64,000 nt of DNA from Allolobophora icterica (taxonomy: Eukaryota; Annelida; Clitellata; Crassiclitellata; Lumbricidae). A model generated the notes under the pieces. That model was not told where the DNA came from and did not search any database. It saw only the letters and a list, made by a program, of their open reading frames with translations. How positions within the stretch are numbered: the stretch's first letter is position 1; the number at the start of each line of letters is the position of its first letter. The position numbers and the translations under genes were made by a program. Of this stretch, positions 36,957 through 47,116 are shown piece by piece. The stretch lies in the NCBI GenBank assembly GCA_963556255.1, contig OY744615.1, forward strand, positions 17,163,577-17,227,576. The letters are read 5' to 3'.

Positions 36957-37582
36957 TGTCCTGTGTCTTGGTTCCAAAGGTATCAGCCTGTGGTTCAGTC
37001 ATTGTCCTGTGCTTGGTTCCAAATGAACTAGTGTGTGGTTCAATCATTGTAATGTGTTTTGGCTCAAAAGGAATCATCAGCCTGTGGTTCAGTCATTGTC
37101 CTCTGCCTTGGCTTCAGAGGAATCAGCCTGTGGTTCAGCCATTGTCCTATGTCCTGGTTCCAAAGGAATCAACCTGTGGTTCAATCATGGTCCTCTGCCT
37201 TGTCTTCAAAGGAATCAGCCTGTGGTTGAATTATTGTCCTCTGCCTTGTCTTCAAAGGAATCAGCCTGTGGTTGAATTATTGTCCTCTGCCTTGGTTTCA
37301 AAGGTATTGGCCTTCAGTTCAATCATCGTCCTCTGCTATGGCTTCAAAGGTATCAGCCTGTGGTTCAACCAGTGTCCTCTGCCTTGGCTTCAAAGGTATC
37401 AGCCTTTGGTTGAGTCATTGTCCTATGCATTGGCTCCAAAGGTGGTTCAACATTGTCCTCTGCATTGGCTCCAAAGGTATCAGCCAGTGGTTCAATCATT
37501 GTCCTCTGCATTGACTCCAAAGGTATCAGCCTGTGGTTCAATCATTCTCCTCTGCATTGACTCCAAAGGTATCAGCCTGTGG
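36957..37582. repeat. 46-bp minisatellite, ~13 copies
   Basis: The unit has landmarks TGTCCTCTGCCTTGG, CTTCAAAGG and ATCAGCCTGTGGTTCAATCAT. It repeats with ~5-15% divergence and a few deletions. The 229-aa plus frame across it is simply the unit read in three rotating frames, with no stop codon in any, and is not taken as a gene. Confidence 0.9.
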
Positions 37583-37639
37583 TGCTGTAGTTTGTCCTCT
37601 GTCTGCTCTAAAGATAACTCTGGCCTTGAAGGCATATCA

Positions 37640-38733
37640 TTATAACCCTCTGTGAGTCATCCGTCATTGTTTGGCCTATTCAGATCTCCCGAGTCAGGTA
37701 TACTGTTCCTAGAACTATGTCATCCTGTCCTGCTTTCTGCCAACAGAACCACTCTACCATTCACACTTTATCTGTTTAGACCTATCGGCTTTGGCACAGC
37801 ATGAACAGAATCAGCAGCACTCATAGCATCTTATCGGGAGTGACCGGTGGATATATTCAGTGACTCTAACATATCTGAGTTCATGATATATTCCACTGGC
37901 CAGCAGATGGACCACACCGGGTGTTTAGCCTGCAGCACTTGAAGTCTCTGACCATCGACAGAGAGAGGTAATGCTAACAGATTGGATGTCCAACATCTGA
38001 CTCATTCTGACTCTTTGTCAGTTACATTGGGTGGGGGGAGGGGGAGTTCATCAATCATAACGGCCCTGGTCGTCATTTCCCTGCACAGTGACTCTTCTGG
38101 GGTGCCAACAATATGTCACCATCAATCATCAGCTTCATTTACATCCTTGTTCTTATTATTGGGTTCATCTACAGTGGCTGAGACCATATGTCATCATCAT
38201 CGTGGGAACTCCAAATCTACATACGTCTGGGAATATAAATTTGAAACAAAGTTCACACCACAAGCGTGCTGAGCAGTGCAGATTTCCCTTAGCGAACTGT
38301 ATGTCATGAGGCCCCACTACACCGGGTCATGCACTCAGAGGTCCTGGTGCCCATGACCGCATAAATCCCCCAGCCGACAGCCTTATGCCTAAAACATTTC
38401 TTGTTAGGGTGTTATATACTGTTTACATTGTGTTTAGTAGATGTCTGTACACCAAAATGCGATTAGCAGTTGGTTTAATATACTTACTTACTTACTTTTC
38501 ATCATCTGCATATGTATCTGTTGCTGTAGCTGTGAAATAGAACCTTTTTTAGTCTGCTCCCCATGAACTGATATTTCTCGTTACTGTGCGCGTTGATGTG
38601 TGCCTATAATTATGTGAGCTGGTGTTGGGAAAACAGAGTTGTCAGAGATGTTGCTGAATGTACGTAATGTATGTGTGTCTTATTCGAGATCTTACATGGA
38701 CACATATGTATTGACCCACAGTCTGAATTAGAT
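37640..38733. other. No gene; contains a dispersed repeat copy
   Basis: A ~110-bp block near 38563-38655 (GTGTGCCTATAATTATGTGAG, CTGGTGTTGGGAAAACAGAG) has a second copy near 58935-59030. No other feature is supported. Confidence 0.5.
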
Positions 38734-38735
38734 GT

Positions 38736-39056
38736 GCATCATCATCATCATCCTCGTCGTCGTCGTCATCATCATAATCATCATCATCCATCATCATCAT
38801 CAGCAGCAGCAGTATCAGCAGCATCATTATCATCGTCGTCATCTTCGTCATCATCATCATTCATCATCATCATCATCCGCCATCATCCATCATCATCCCC
38901 GTCGTCGTCGTCATCATCATCATCATCATCATCATCCATCATCATCCATCATCATCATCAGCAGCAGCAGCAGCATCATCAGCATCATTATCATCGTCAT
39001 CATCATCATTCATCATCATCATCCGCCATCATCCATCATCATCCTCATCCTCATCA

Positions 39057-39145
<89 letters not shown>

Positions 39146-39155
39146 TATCATCATG
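38736..39155. repeat. (ATC)n triplet array, ~420 bp
   Basis: CAT/ATC triplets with GTC, AGC and CCG variants; the last ~100 bp are nearly pure. Poly-His and poly-Ser frames are artefacts of the array. Confidence 0.95.
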
Positions 39156-39537
39156 TGGGGCACATTACTGCATTCAGTATGCAGCGTGAGTTTATTGTTA
39201 TCCAGTGACTCATTGAGTGATTTAACTCCTGTTGAGTGGCCTTTGTGTTACAACACCCGGAACAAGTTGTTTGCACACAGTTGTTTATCTCGTGCCTCTG
39301 TCTTCTTATAAAAGTAAAGATTAACTGTGTTCTGCTCTGATTTATTGGATCAGTCAAGTAGATTTGTATTTGCGTTTCATTTCCTGGCGTGCAACTACTT
39401 AAATTTAGTAGCCATTTCTTGTAAATTTGTCAAGCTACGTAGTGACTCATCCAGTTTGACAATACAGCCATCCGAGTAATAATAGACTTGAATGTTTGCT
39501 CTATATTCTAAGTAAAGAGACAATGGGGTTTGCCATA

Positions 39538-39890
39538 GACTTGTCTAGTGGTTAGTGTGATAGGCTGTTAACCGAGAGGTTTGGGGTTCAAATCCTGCCT
39601 GGGGAAGATTTTCACTATGCTTGTACCGGATGCTGCCTTAGTAAACTCAGGTATTAAATGAGTACACTGACTGCACACTGTTGGTGGGATGATCAGGTCA
39701 CTAGGGAGAGGACTGACCACCTGCCCTCATGTGCTGAGGTGGGAGACCGAAATAATTATTATGGGTCTCCAGGGCTGAGGGTAAGAAAATTAATTCCATA
39801 ATACTTTATTCCGGATATATTCCGGATAATACTTGGTACTTAGGGCTGCATGGTGGAGTTAGCTCAAGGTACTGCTTCCAAAGAGGCAGT
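39538..39890 (+). mobile_element. SINE-1 copy, with extra sequence in the tail
   Basis: Head CTTGTCTAGTGGTTAGTGTG and GGTTTGGGGTTCAAATCC; body GAGTACACTGACTGCACACT and GAGAGGACTGACCACC. The expected TAAGAAAAT block comes at 39782 after a ~50-bp insertion, and the end GTTAGCTCAAGGTACTGC is diverged. Confidence 0.7.
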
Positions 39891-41845
39891 GCTTTCCAGT
39901 GCTGCTTGCTGTCCATTGGGGAATGAGTTTATAAGAAAAGGTGTATCCTGAAAGAATACAAAGGCAGGACGGCTGGAGAACTCTGCTTAGGCCATTAACA
40001 AAGGTTAGGGAGTAAAGGTCTTGACCTGTAATTTAACAGCCAATCACTGTCTTTGAATGTCTTAGAAACATCTGGCCATGAAATAGATCTCAGTTTGCCA
40101 CATGTTGTATGCTGTGGGGGTTAGAGGTCATGCTGTGGGGTCAGAGGTCAGGCTGTGAATGTCTGTGCTAAAGCAACAGGTGATTGGATGTGGGTGACCT
40201 TTGGTTATCCGTCTGTGGGTGGGATGGAGTGGTGAAATCTTCCCACCCCTCTATCAGACTGACACACTGGCATACTGACATACTGGCACACAATGATGGG
40301 AAATCCTGTGAACACAATGGGAGCAGGCCAAGGGAAAGCAGACTAACACTCAGCTCATAATTGACTGGGTCAGGTCCACCAGGCCCCCGCTCCTTAGTGG
40401 GTTCGGTTGATAATGTATCTCTGGGGGTTGTTCTGTCAATGAAGGCCCAGCTATGCCCACCCACAGCATTCCCTGAAGTAAAAGTGGTCCTAGTGCAGCC
40501 CTGGCCATAAACTTCTTTCTGTATTGAAGAGTGTATTTGCCTTATATGGATAGCATGCATCAAGGCAAAGAAAGTCAACTTTTGTCTTTGGAGTTACAGA
40601 CAGACCATCTGGGCAAAGGTGAATATTGAGAGGATAAGAATACAAATAAAGTGCATTTCTTTCCCATGGTAAACTCATGTTTACCAAAACTATATATAAG
40701 CTCATATTTACAAAATCCACGTGAACTCTATGGTGATTCAAGAAAGATCAGTTACCATTTTCAGAACAACGCTATCACAATTCATTACTTCAGAATCATC
40801 ACCTTCAACTTAGTCTGTGATGGATCTTCATGAGTTGTAGCCATTCCAGAATGATTTCTTTATTCTGGATATCATAAGGGATCATTACTACTATGTATAA
40901 ATTTAATTGCATTTTTATCAAAATAAAGAGCTTAATACAAAGACTTTTAAATTTGTGTCATATGATCGCTACTCACTTATTTTATAGATAATATAGATGA
41001 AAAGATGACGTTTGGGTTAACTCCCTAAACTGTGTATGATAAGCTATTCCATGCAAGAGAATTAAAGAAGAATGATGAGTATAATAAATTGCTACCCTCC
41101 TAAATGATAAGCTCAGATTTTGCGGTTTTTAAAGTTGTCTTCTGCCGTTTTATTTTTAGAGGAAACGATGAACTTAATTAGGCCTATCCTGTGCACTGAG
41201 ATAACAGCCCTTGACGTCGTTTGATATGAGATGGAGTTCAGTTCAAGGCACTTAGAACTATGGCTTTGTGTCTGGCATCTCCTCTGGACCGTATCCTAGC
41301 ACCGTCCTAGGCTCTCATCCGGCAATGTTCTTCCCACTGGTAGTGCCTGGTGGTCTGGACTTTAGACGGCGGCCAACGGATTGTTTGCCCATCTGATCTC
41401 ACCCAGACTGAGTCATCTGGTGTCCAGTGCCCCACCTTCTGCTACCTTGTCGGGGGGGGGGATGTTACTTGGAAATGGTTCGGCAAGTTATATAGCGCCA
41501 CTGAAAGAGAATCTCTTCAGAGTTGGTCAATGTTTACGATGGCTAACTAAATCTGCACTGTCACTTGTAGTTAAACTTGCTTTCATGAGTGTGGTAAACA
41601 AGTAATCCTATAGTTTGTGATGATTTTTCACGAAGATGAGGGGGAACTAGTCTATGTTAAAAAGACTATTCCAGTGTATTCCAAGGTTTAATATTAACTT
41701 TAAATAACTTCTTCTTCCAGTTCTCTGCCTTCCTAGGCAGGTTCGTACATCCAATGTCACCATTCTTCTGTGCATAGTTATTATAACTACAGTTATGATA
41801 ACTATCCTCTGATAATGTCACTGGAAATGCTTGCTTACACAGGGG
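39891..41845. other. No recognisable gene
   Basis: Probably intron or intergenic. Frames at 40168-40578 and 40490-40741 on minus have no recognisable domain. A remnant of the GCGCCTCTTCAAG LINE/SINE end may be present near 41487 (TATATAGCGCCACTG). Confidence 0.4.
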
Positions 41846-41849
41846 TTAA

Positions 41850-41976
41850 AGTGGTGTGGGAACGGTGGGAACGGTGTTCCCACTGCTCTCGAAATTCTTT
41901 GCTTGCGTTCCCACTGCTCACGCATGCGTTCCAATGAAACTCTTCTTTGGTGTTCCCACTGCTCACCCAAACCACT
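41850..41976. mobile_element. 127-bp MITE flanked by TTAA
   Basis: AGTGGTGTGGG and its mirror CCCAAACCACT bound the element, and TTAA lies directly outside both ends (41846-41849, 41977-41980). GGAACGGTG / GTTCCCACTGC motifs repeat inside. TTAA duplication and AG...CT ends match the larger Kolobok-like transposons at 44559 and 50234, although the internal sequence differs. Confidence 0.65.
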
Positions 41977-41980
41977 TTAA

Positions 41981-42890
41981 CCACTGTGCTTACATCATCA
42001 GCTGATACGTAACAATTTCCAGTTAGATTTCCAGGGAATAGTTCTTAGGAACTTCTAGTTAAACTTTATTTTGGAGAAAATAATCAAGCTCTTTGGAAGC
42101 TTAGACGCATTGATGTGCTTAGACAAAGACCCTCCATACAACACAGGTCTGAGATTTAGATTATTTTCTAGGCTTCTTTGATATGATGGTATCTAATGAT
42201 ATGATGATATGATATAATGATATGATGGTGTCTAATCAGAAAGGAAATAACTGATGGCACTGTGTATTGGTCTGTTTTAGATCAACTGATTTACCAGAGG
42301 TTCTGACTATAGTTGTGAACCTGCTCAGCACCCATATCTTGCACTGAAACCCTTGTTGATAAAAACTATAATAGTAATTAACTGTGGCTGTGTGGCCTAT
42401 GAAAAGCACCAAGGCAAGACAATTTTGCCCAAGGCTACTAACTATACACCAAAACTACCAGTGTCTCTTTTAGTTGAACTATCTATATTGAAAACGTGCA
42501 TTACCACTGTACAAACATACAGTGGGCATTGGGAAGCTTTCAGTCGCTGATGATATGAAGTCTTTCCATGAAAAGTTATTTCCAGTTATTTTCTATATGT
42601 CTACTTAACAGAGGCTGTTCATAAAGTTCTGTGAAAAGGTGGCTCAGTTATAGGAGTGGCTTGAAGGCTGAGTAAAAATGCTGCGGATTTTCTGCTTGGC
42701 AAATTAGCTATTATGTTTCTAATCATAAAGATCACACGAAATGGGCAGTTTGATGTTGAGCCATGCAACTGATATGAAAGGACCCTGTGCAGATATTGGT
42801 TTGTTTTGTGTATCAAACTACGTATAACACCTTTCCAGATCCTCTCAAAGATGCTGCGTACTAATACAAATCTTATATGCTTATAGTCAC
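41981..42890. other. No recognisable gene
   Basis: AT-rich; a short TGATATGATG-type repeat is at 42177-42236. Nothing else supported. Confidence 0.4.
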
Positions 42891-42894
42891 CATA

Positions 42895-43045
42895 GGTGAT
42901 TTGTTAGAGAGCTTGTGTTGTAACGCTGAGAGTACGCGTTTGAGCATCTGCGACAGTTATTGCAGGGATCTTGAGCAAGTCCTTCACTCACAATTGCTCA
43001 GCGCCAATGACTGGTGCACGGTCATGAGATATTGGCACATGTGAC
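42895..43045 (+). mobile_element. SINE family A, second copy
   Basis: GTTGTAACGCTGAGAGTACG, GTTTGAGC, GGATCTTGAGCAAGTCCTT and TTGCTCAGCGCC follow the same order as at 11352-11520. Confidence 0.55.
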
Positions 43046-43280
43046 TGTATGAGGACTGGACAGTCTTATTGTACAGCAGCTGCATTTATACCACACTGTG
43101 GGCTGTAGAGTTCCGATAAAAGGCAGAGAGGTTCACTGGATGAGCCAGTGACTACCTGTGTAGATCCTTTACCAGGGATTGAATTGTTGGGGGACCCGAG
43201 GGTTCAACCCCAAGTTCATTTTTCAACCCCTCCAGTTAATTCTCAAAAATTACCTGGGGGGTAAATTTAAACCTCCCAGC

Positions 43281-44010
43281 ACGGGGAACGGACATTATCC
43301 CCCCGGACATTATCCCCCTGGACATTATCCCCCCCGGACAAAAGCCCCCCCGGACAGAATCCCCCCGATTTTAGCTAGGACAAAATCCCCCCCGGACAAA
43401 ATCCCCCCTCTGTGTGATAAGCCTATTTCTACATTTAATTGAGAAACTTTAATAGCCCTGTTTCCCTCGTGTCAGCTTGTTATTGTTGTAAACGTATAGA
43501 CTAAAGACTTGTTAGTGTCATTCAGGTGTAAAAATAAGACTTGTTAGTCGCTTAGTTCTTAACTTAAGGCTTGTTAATGTCAGGATTCGCGAGGTCCGCT
43601 GCCCAAAAAGCGGGTCAGGCTCAGCGCCAAGCAGCTACAAGCCGTCTCCCGCACCCTTGTTATCGTCACTATAGGTTAACGAATGAAAGGAAATATGAAA
43701 TGTATATATGTATGTATATTTGTATATATGAATGTATATATGTATGTGGGTATATATGTATATGCATGTATATATGTATATATGTAGGTATATATGTATA
43801 TATGTATATTATGCATGTATGTATATATGTTTGTATGTATATATGTATTTTATGCGTGTATGTATATATGTATGTTTGATATATATGTGTGAAATATAGG
43901 TTATTATTTCCTAGCCGGGGATAATGTCCTACCCCGGGGGGGATTCTGTCCGGGATGCTTTTTGTCCGGGGGGGATAATGTCCGGGGGGGATAATGTCCT
44001 ACACTCCCCA
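43281..44010. mobile_element. Foldback element FB-3 (GGACATTATCCCCCC units)
   Basis: The left arm (43290-43410) has tandem units GGACATTATCCCCCC, GGACAAAAGCCCCCC and GGACAGAATCCCCCC. The right arm (43915-44000) is the mirror: GGGGGGGATTCTGTCC, GGGATGCTTTTTGTCC, GGGGGGATAATGTCC. Both arms contain the variant units in mirrored order. The core has ~250 bp of unique sequence and a TATG array (43690-43880). CCAGCAC lies at both edges and may be part of the target duplication. The architecture is the same as FB-1/FB-2, built from an unrelated motif. No transposase. Confidence 0.7.
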
Positions 44011-44095
44011 GCACAGCTTTCAGTGGTTCAATGTATCTTATTTGCTTAATTAATGAAAACTACTGCTTTGGTTTTTTCTCGGTTTTCATTCAGAC

Positions 44096-44186
44096 CACTT
44101 CAGTGTTTGCTAGAGTCATAATTTTTGCTAGAGTCATAATTTTTGCTAGAGTCATAATTTTTGCTAGAGTCATAATTTTTTGCAAG
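44096..44186. repeat. 18-bp tandem repeat, four to five copies
   Basis: TTTGCTAGAGTCATAATT is repeated in perfect or near-perfect form. Confidence 0.9.
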
Positions 44187-44558
44187 ATATCTTCTGAAAA
44201 AACTCAAGAGCCTTTCAATGAGTATTCTTCATTGTTTGATTTTTTAGACACAGCTAAGGATTGAGTAAACCCACAGCCACTACAATTTAGCATGTATACC
44301 GGTTTTATGTATGTAAGAAATTCCCAACATGTAAGAATTTTCCAACCTCCAGTTCAAATTTCACAATTCAAACCCTGCCCATAACTTACTTATATTCCTG
44401 AGTAGATATTCTCAAATGCAGAAGAGGTCTGGAGCAACTACCGGGAATTGAACTCACTCTCCATAGTTCAGTGGTAAACTGAATGAGCACTACGTCGCTG
44501 GTTCCTGCAGTAAAATATTTGACATGAGGAAATGTTTAGATGTTTAGCAACCGATTAA

Positions 44559-44816
44559 AGCCCTAGGTTTTAGGTTTGGCGGTTTCCCTCGTAGAATGAA
44601 GTGACCAACGACTGTAGGCGGTTCAAGTAAGCATCTGTCGGCCAATGGGCGTTGATTTCATTTTGGTTTACACATCTTACAAGCATAGGCTGCTGAATTT
44701 AATTATATGCATAGCCTAGGCAACATCGTCCGCTTTGTGGAATGGAGGCGAGGCGCAGGGACGGTCGGTCGATCGGTGGTAGCCCCCACCCTAGGCCCTT
44801 CACCCTCCCTCTGGCC
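44559..44816 (+). repeat. Terminal inverted repeat, outer end of copy 1 (258 bp)
   Basis: It is identical, as far as read, to the mirror of 49486-49743. After 44816 this end has an ~80-bp insertion relative to the other end (containing CGGACGGATGGATGG), after which ~47 bp of similarity resumes through the TATA box. The full inverted homology is therefore about 305 bp. Confidence 0.9.
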
Positions 44817-44917
44817 CTCTAGCGGTCGGACGGATGGATGGAGATGCATCGCTAGGGCAGACTAGACCCGACAGGGCATACCCCGTACAGGCCCTACCTC
44901 GATCAATTGACCACTTG

Positions 44918-44928
44918 TATATATATAA
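44918..44928 (+). promoter_or_regulatory. TATA box for the accessory gene, copy 1
   Basis: TATATATATAA, preceded by CAATTGACCACTTG and followed by CCGAGCTGTGGG, sits at the inner edge of the inverted repeat, 207 bp before the accessory ATG. The same block is at the opposite end, facing the transposase. Confidence 0.5.
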
Positions 44929-45134
44929 CCGAGCTGTGGGTCGACTAATTTGTGTATACGAAAGCCAGGTAAGCTGGCTAGAGGTCATACCTGTACTTCT
45001 AGAATGTATACAAGTTGTTCCAATTATCCAAATTTACCCCCCCATACACTCATATTACTATGGAGTTCATTGCTATGAAGATACTTACAGGGTTGAGAAA
45101 CAAGTCTGTAGTTTCTATATGCGATTAGATTGCC

Positions 45135-45231
45135 ATGAACAAATACGAACTTACTATTGTGGTAGATGGCGATCAAGAGGAAGCCATACGGGCATTTTTT
45201 GCTCACAACAACTGGAATTTTGAAAAAATTG
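45135..45231 (+). CDS. Accessory gene exon 1, copy 1
   Basis: ATG at 45135 opens 32 codons (MNKYELTIVVDGDQEE..., ending NFEKI) plus one base. GTAATT at 45232 is the proposed donor. Joining to the acceptor at 45723 keeps frame (phase 1) and yields a continuous 189-aa protein. Downstream of the donor the frame runs into a (TA)n microsatellite and becomes meaningless, which supports splicing here. An additional upstream exon cannot be excluded. Confidence 0.6.
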
Positions 45232-45248
45232 GTAATTATGAAGACGAT

Positions 45249-45250
45249 GC

Positions 45251-45288
<38 letters not shown>
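45249..45288. repeat. (TA)n in the accessory-gene intron, copy 1
   Basis: A pure TA run of about 40 bp. The mirrored run in copy 2 (54689-54728) has exactly the same length, which is notable for such a mutable sequence. Confidence 0.9.
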
Positions 45289-45723
45289 TGAAATTGTATA
45301 AATTGTTTTGTGTGGTGAACCCTGTACAAGTAGGCCCTATTGTTCTTCAGGTAGCGCTATACGTGCGCAAATAAGATTGAACTAAGATTTATAAATATTA
45401 AATTAAATTGCATTTATTATCCTTGCAAATATTTAGCTCAAACCATGCTATAGAAATACATAGTAATAATAACATCAGCAATGTTAGTATAATGACAACT
45501 GATGTGAACAGCAGTAACAGCAGTAATGATAATAAATGGCCAATTAAAAATGTAATTATTAAAATTACCATGATTATTATTATTACGATATGTAATAAGA
45601 CAATAAACATATGCATAACCCAGCTAAGCTGTCGTTCAAGTCAAGTCGAAAGAGCTAATTGTATGTTGATGACATTATAAATATATCTCCAACCAATCGA
45701 AACTGCCTTTGTTCCAATTGCAG

Positions 45724-46196
45724 AGTTGGAACCACCAAAGAGAAGAAAATCTTGTATGGATGCCGCTTCGAAGGAGGTCTTGGTCGCGTCCAATGGAAAT
45801 AGTACAGAGTCAGAAATTGAGGCTCAAAACAGTCATGACATTCAAGTGTCAGCTGATCATTTGCAGCTGCAGGGTGAAAATCATCAATCGGAAGGCGCCT
45901 GTCCTCTTTGTTTTCTCTCTCCGTGCGTGGGTTCTGCATCTCCAGGTTGGCTTGGCGGAGGACAAGCAGCGCATGCAGCTAACAGTCCAATACGAAGAGT
46001 AATTTATGGAAAATATTGGAAGATCATTTGCAACTTGGGTGGGTGGACGAGCCCATTATATCTGGCCAAGAAACTAACGGAATCGAACGGTGTACTTCAC
46101 ATGCGGGAAATAATGCCAGATTGCGTAGTGCGAAAAGTGAGATCGTTGTATCCGAATCCAACAGGCACGCCTTACATGGGCCACAAGTGGGAGTAA
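45724..46196 (+). CDS. Accessory gene exon 2: Cys/His protein with P2X7-ballast-like domain, copy 1
   Basis: A pyrimidine-rich tract ending TTCCAATTGCAG (45723) is a good acceptor. The exon encodes residues 33-189: a basic PPKRRKS stretch (possible nuclear signal), a Ser/Asn/Glu-rich linker, then a zinc-type domain from residue 92 (CPLCFLSPC; C92, C95, C100), H116, YGKYWKIICNLGGW, and the C-terminal block REIMPDCVVRKVRSLYPNP with TGTPYMGHKW (C166, H186). The last block resembles the cytoplasmic ballast domain of P2X7 receptors, whose relatives are found as stand-alone proteins in invertebrates. Its job in a transposon is unknown; a DNA- or transposase-binding partner is a guess. It converges on the transposase, with 920 bp between the stop codons. 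Confidence 0.65.
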
Positions 46197-47116
46197 CATT
46201 GATACTTTGGATAATTCGCCGGACTTTGTTTAGACAGAGAGATTTTTATTGTACACTTACTTTCTGACATAAAGCAGAATTTTATCGATTGTGAGCTGCT
46301 TATGTACACCTGTCATAGCTATGATTCAATGTAACATAACATTCCCCCATTTTAAATTTATATAGCGCCTCTTCAAGATTCCTACTCAGAGGTGGATTTA
46401 AACCTGAATTGCCCTCAATTGCTCGGCGCCACACGAAAACCACGTTACGGAGACTAGGTTTTTCATAAGTGCTATGTCAAATCAATTTTGCAATGGCCAC
46501 AGTCCCTTGTCCGTTCAATCTTCTTTTTTTCTTGCTTGGATTAGGACCTCGTTGAGGGGGGGTAAGCCACAGATTCATTTTTATACAGATTGGAGCATCT
46601 TGTTACAGATCGGATGCCCTTCGTGGCATCAACCACAGTTTTCCGCTGTGGACCTAGTCTTGGTGATGAACACATGCCCGCTAGGCAGAGGGTCATCAGG
46701 CTTATTTAAATTGAGTCATGTGCTCCCATGTCACAAGGCTGTTATTGGATATTTGCAGCTTTTAGTTGTCAAGCAAAATGCCACTCTTTTTCTACAGTGT
46801 GCCCTACTAGCCTTGCCGCTGTTGGTCCGCGACTGCTTATTCGTCAGATATAACCCTGCTTATTTCGCAGCTGACCTCTATTTCTAGAGGTCGTTCCACT
46901 ATCCGCCACCTGTGGACGCGTGTGATAGCAGTCAGCTCTGCCACACATCAGCTCTGCCACACATCTCTCTGTCCTATGCCAGGCCAAAATCCGGGGAGGT
47001 CAAGCAGAGTAGACAGCAGAATGCTAAGGTGGTTATGTGTAATGACGGTTGATGGTTATGTAGCACTGATATGTTTGATTTTAGTGTATCATACAATATT
47101 GTCACAGCTCTTACGG

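Noticed and set aside
36956..37645. 229-aa plus-strand frame with repeated Trp/Cys/Phe-rich motifs
   Set aside because: A 46-bp minisatellite read in three rotating frames; there are no splice signals or a known domain.
38671..39208. His/Ser-rich frames
   Set aside because: Artefacts of the (ATC)n array.
44834..45223. 129-aa frame at the accessory-gene end of the transposon (mirrored at 54754-55143)
   Set aside because: It starts within the terminal repeat region and overlaps the better supported exon 1 frame, with no recognisable motif. It was useful only because it reveals the single base difference.
46474..46887. 137-aa plus frame between the two transposon genes
   Set aside because: No recognisable domain or promoter; it lies in the intergenic part of the element.
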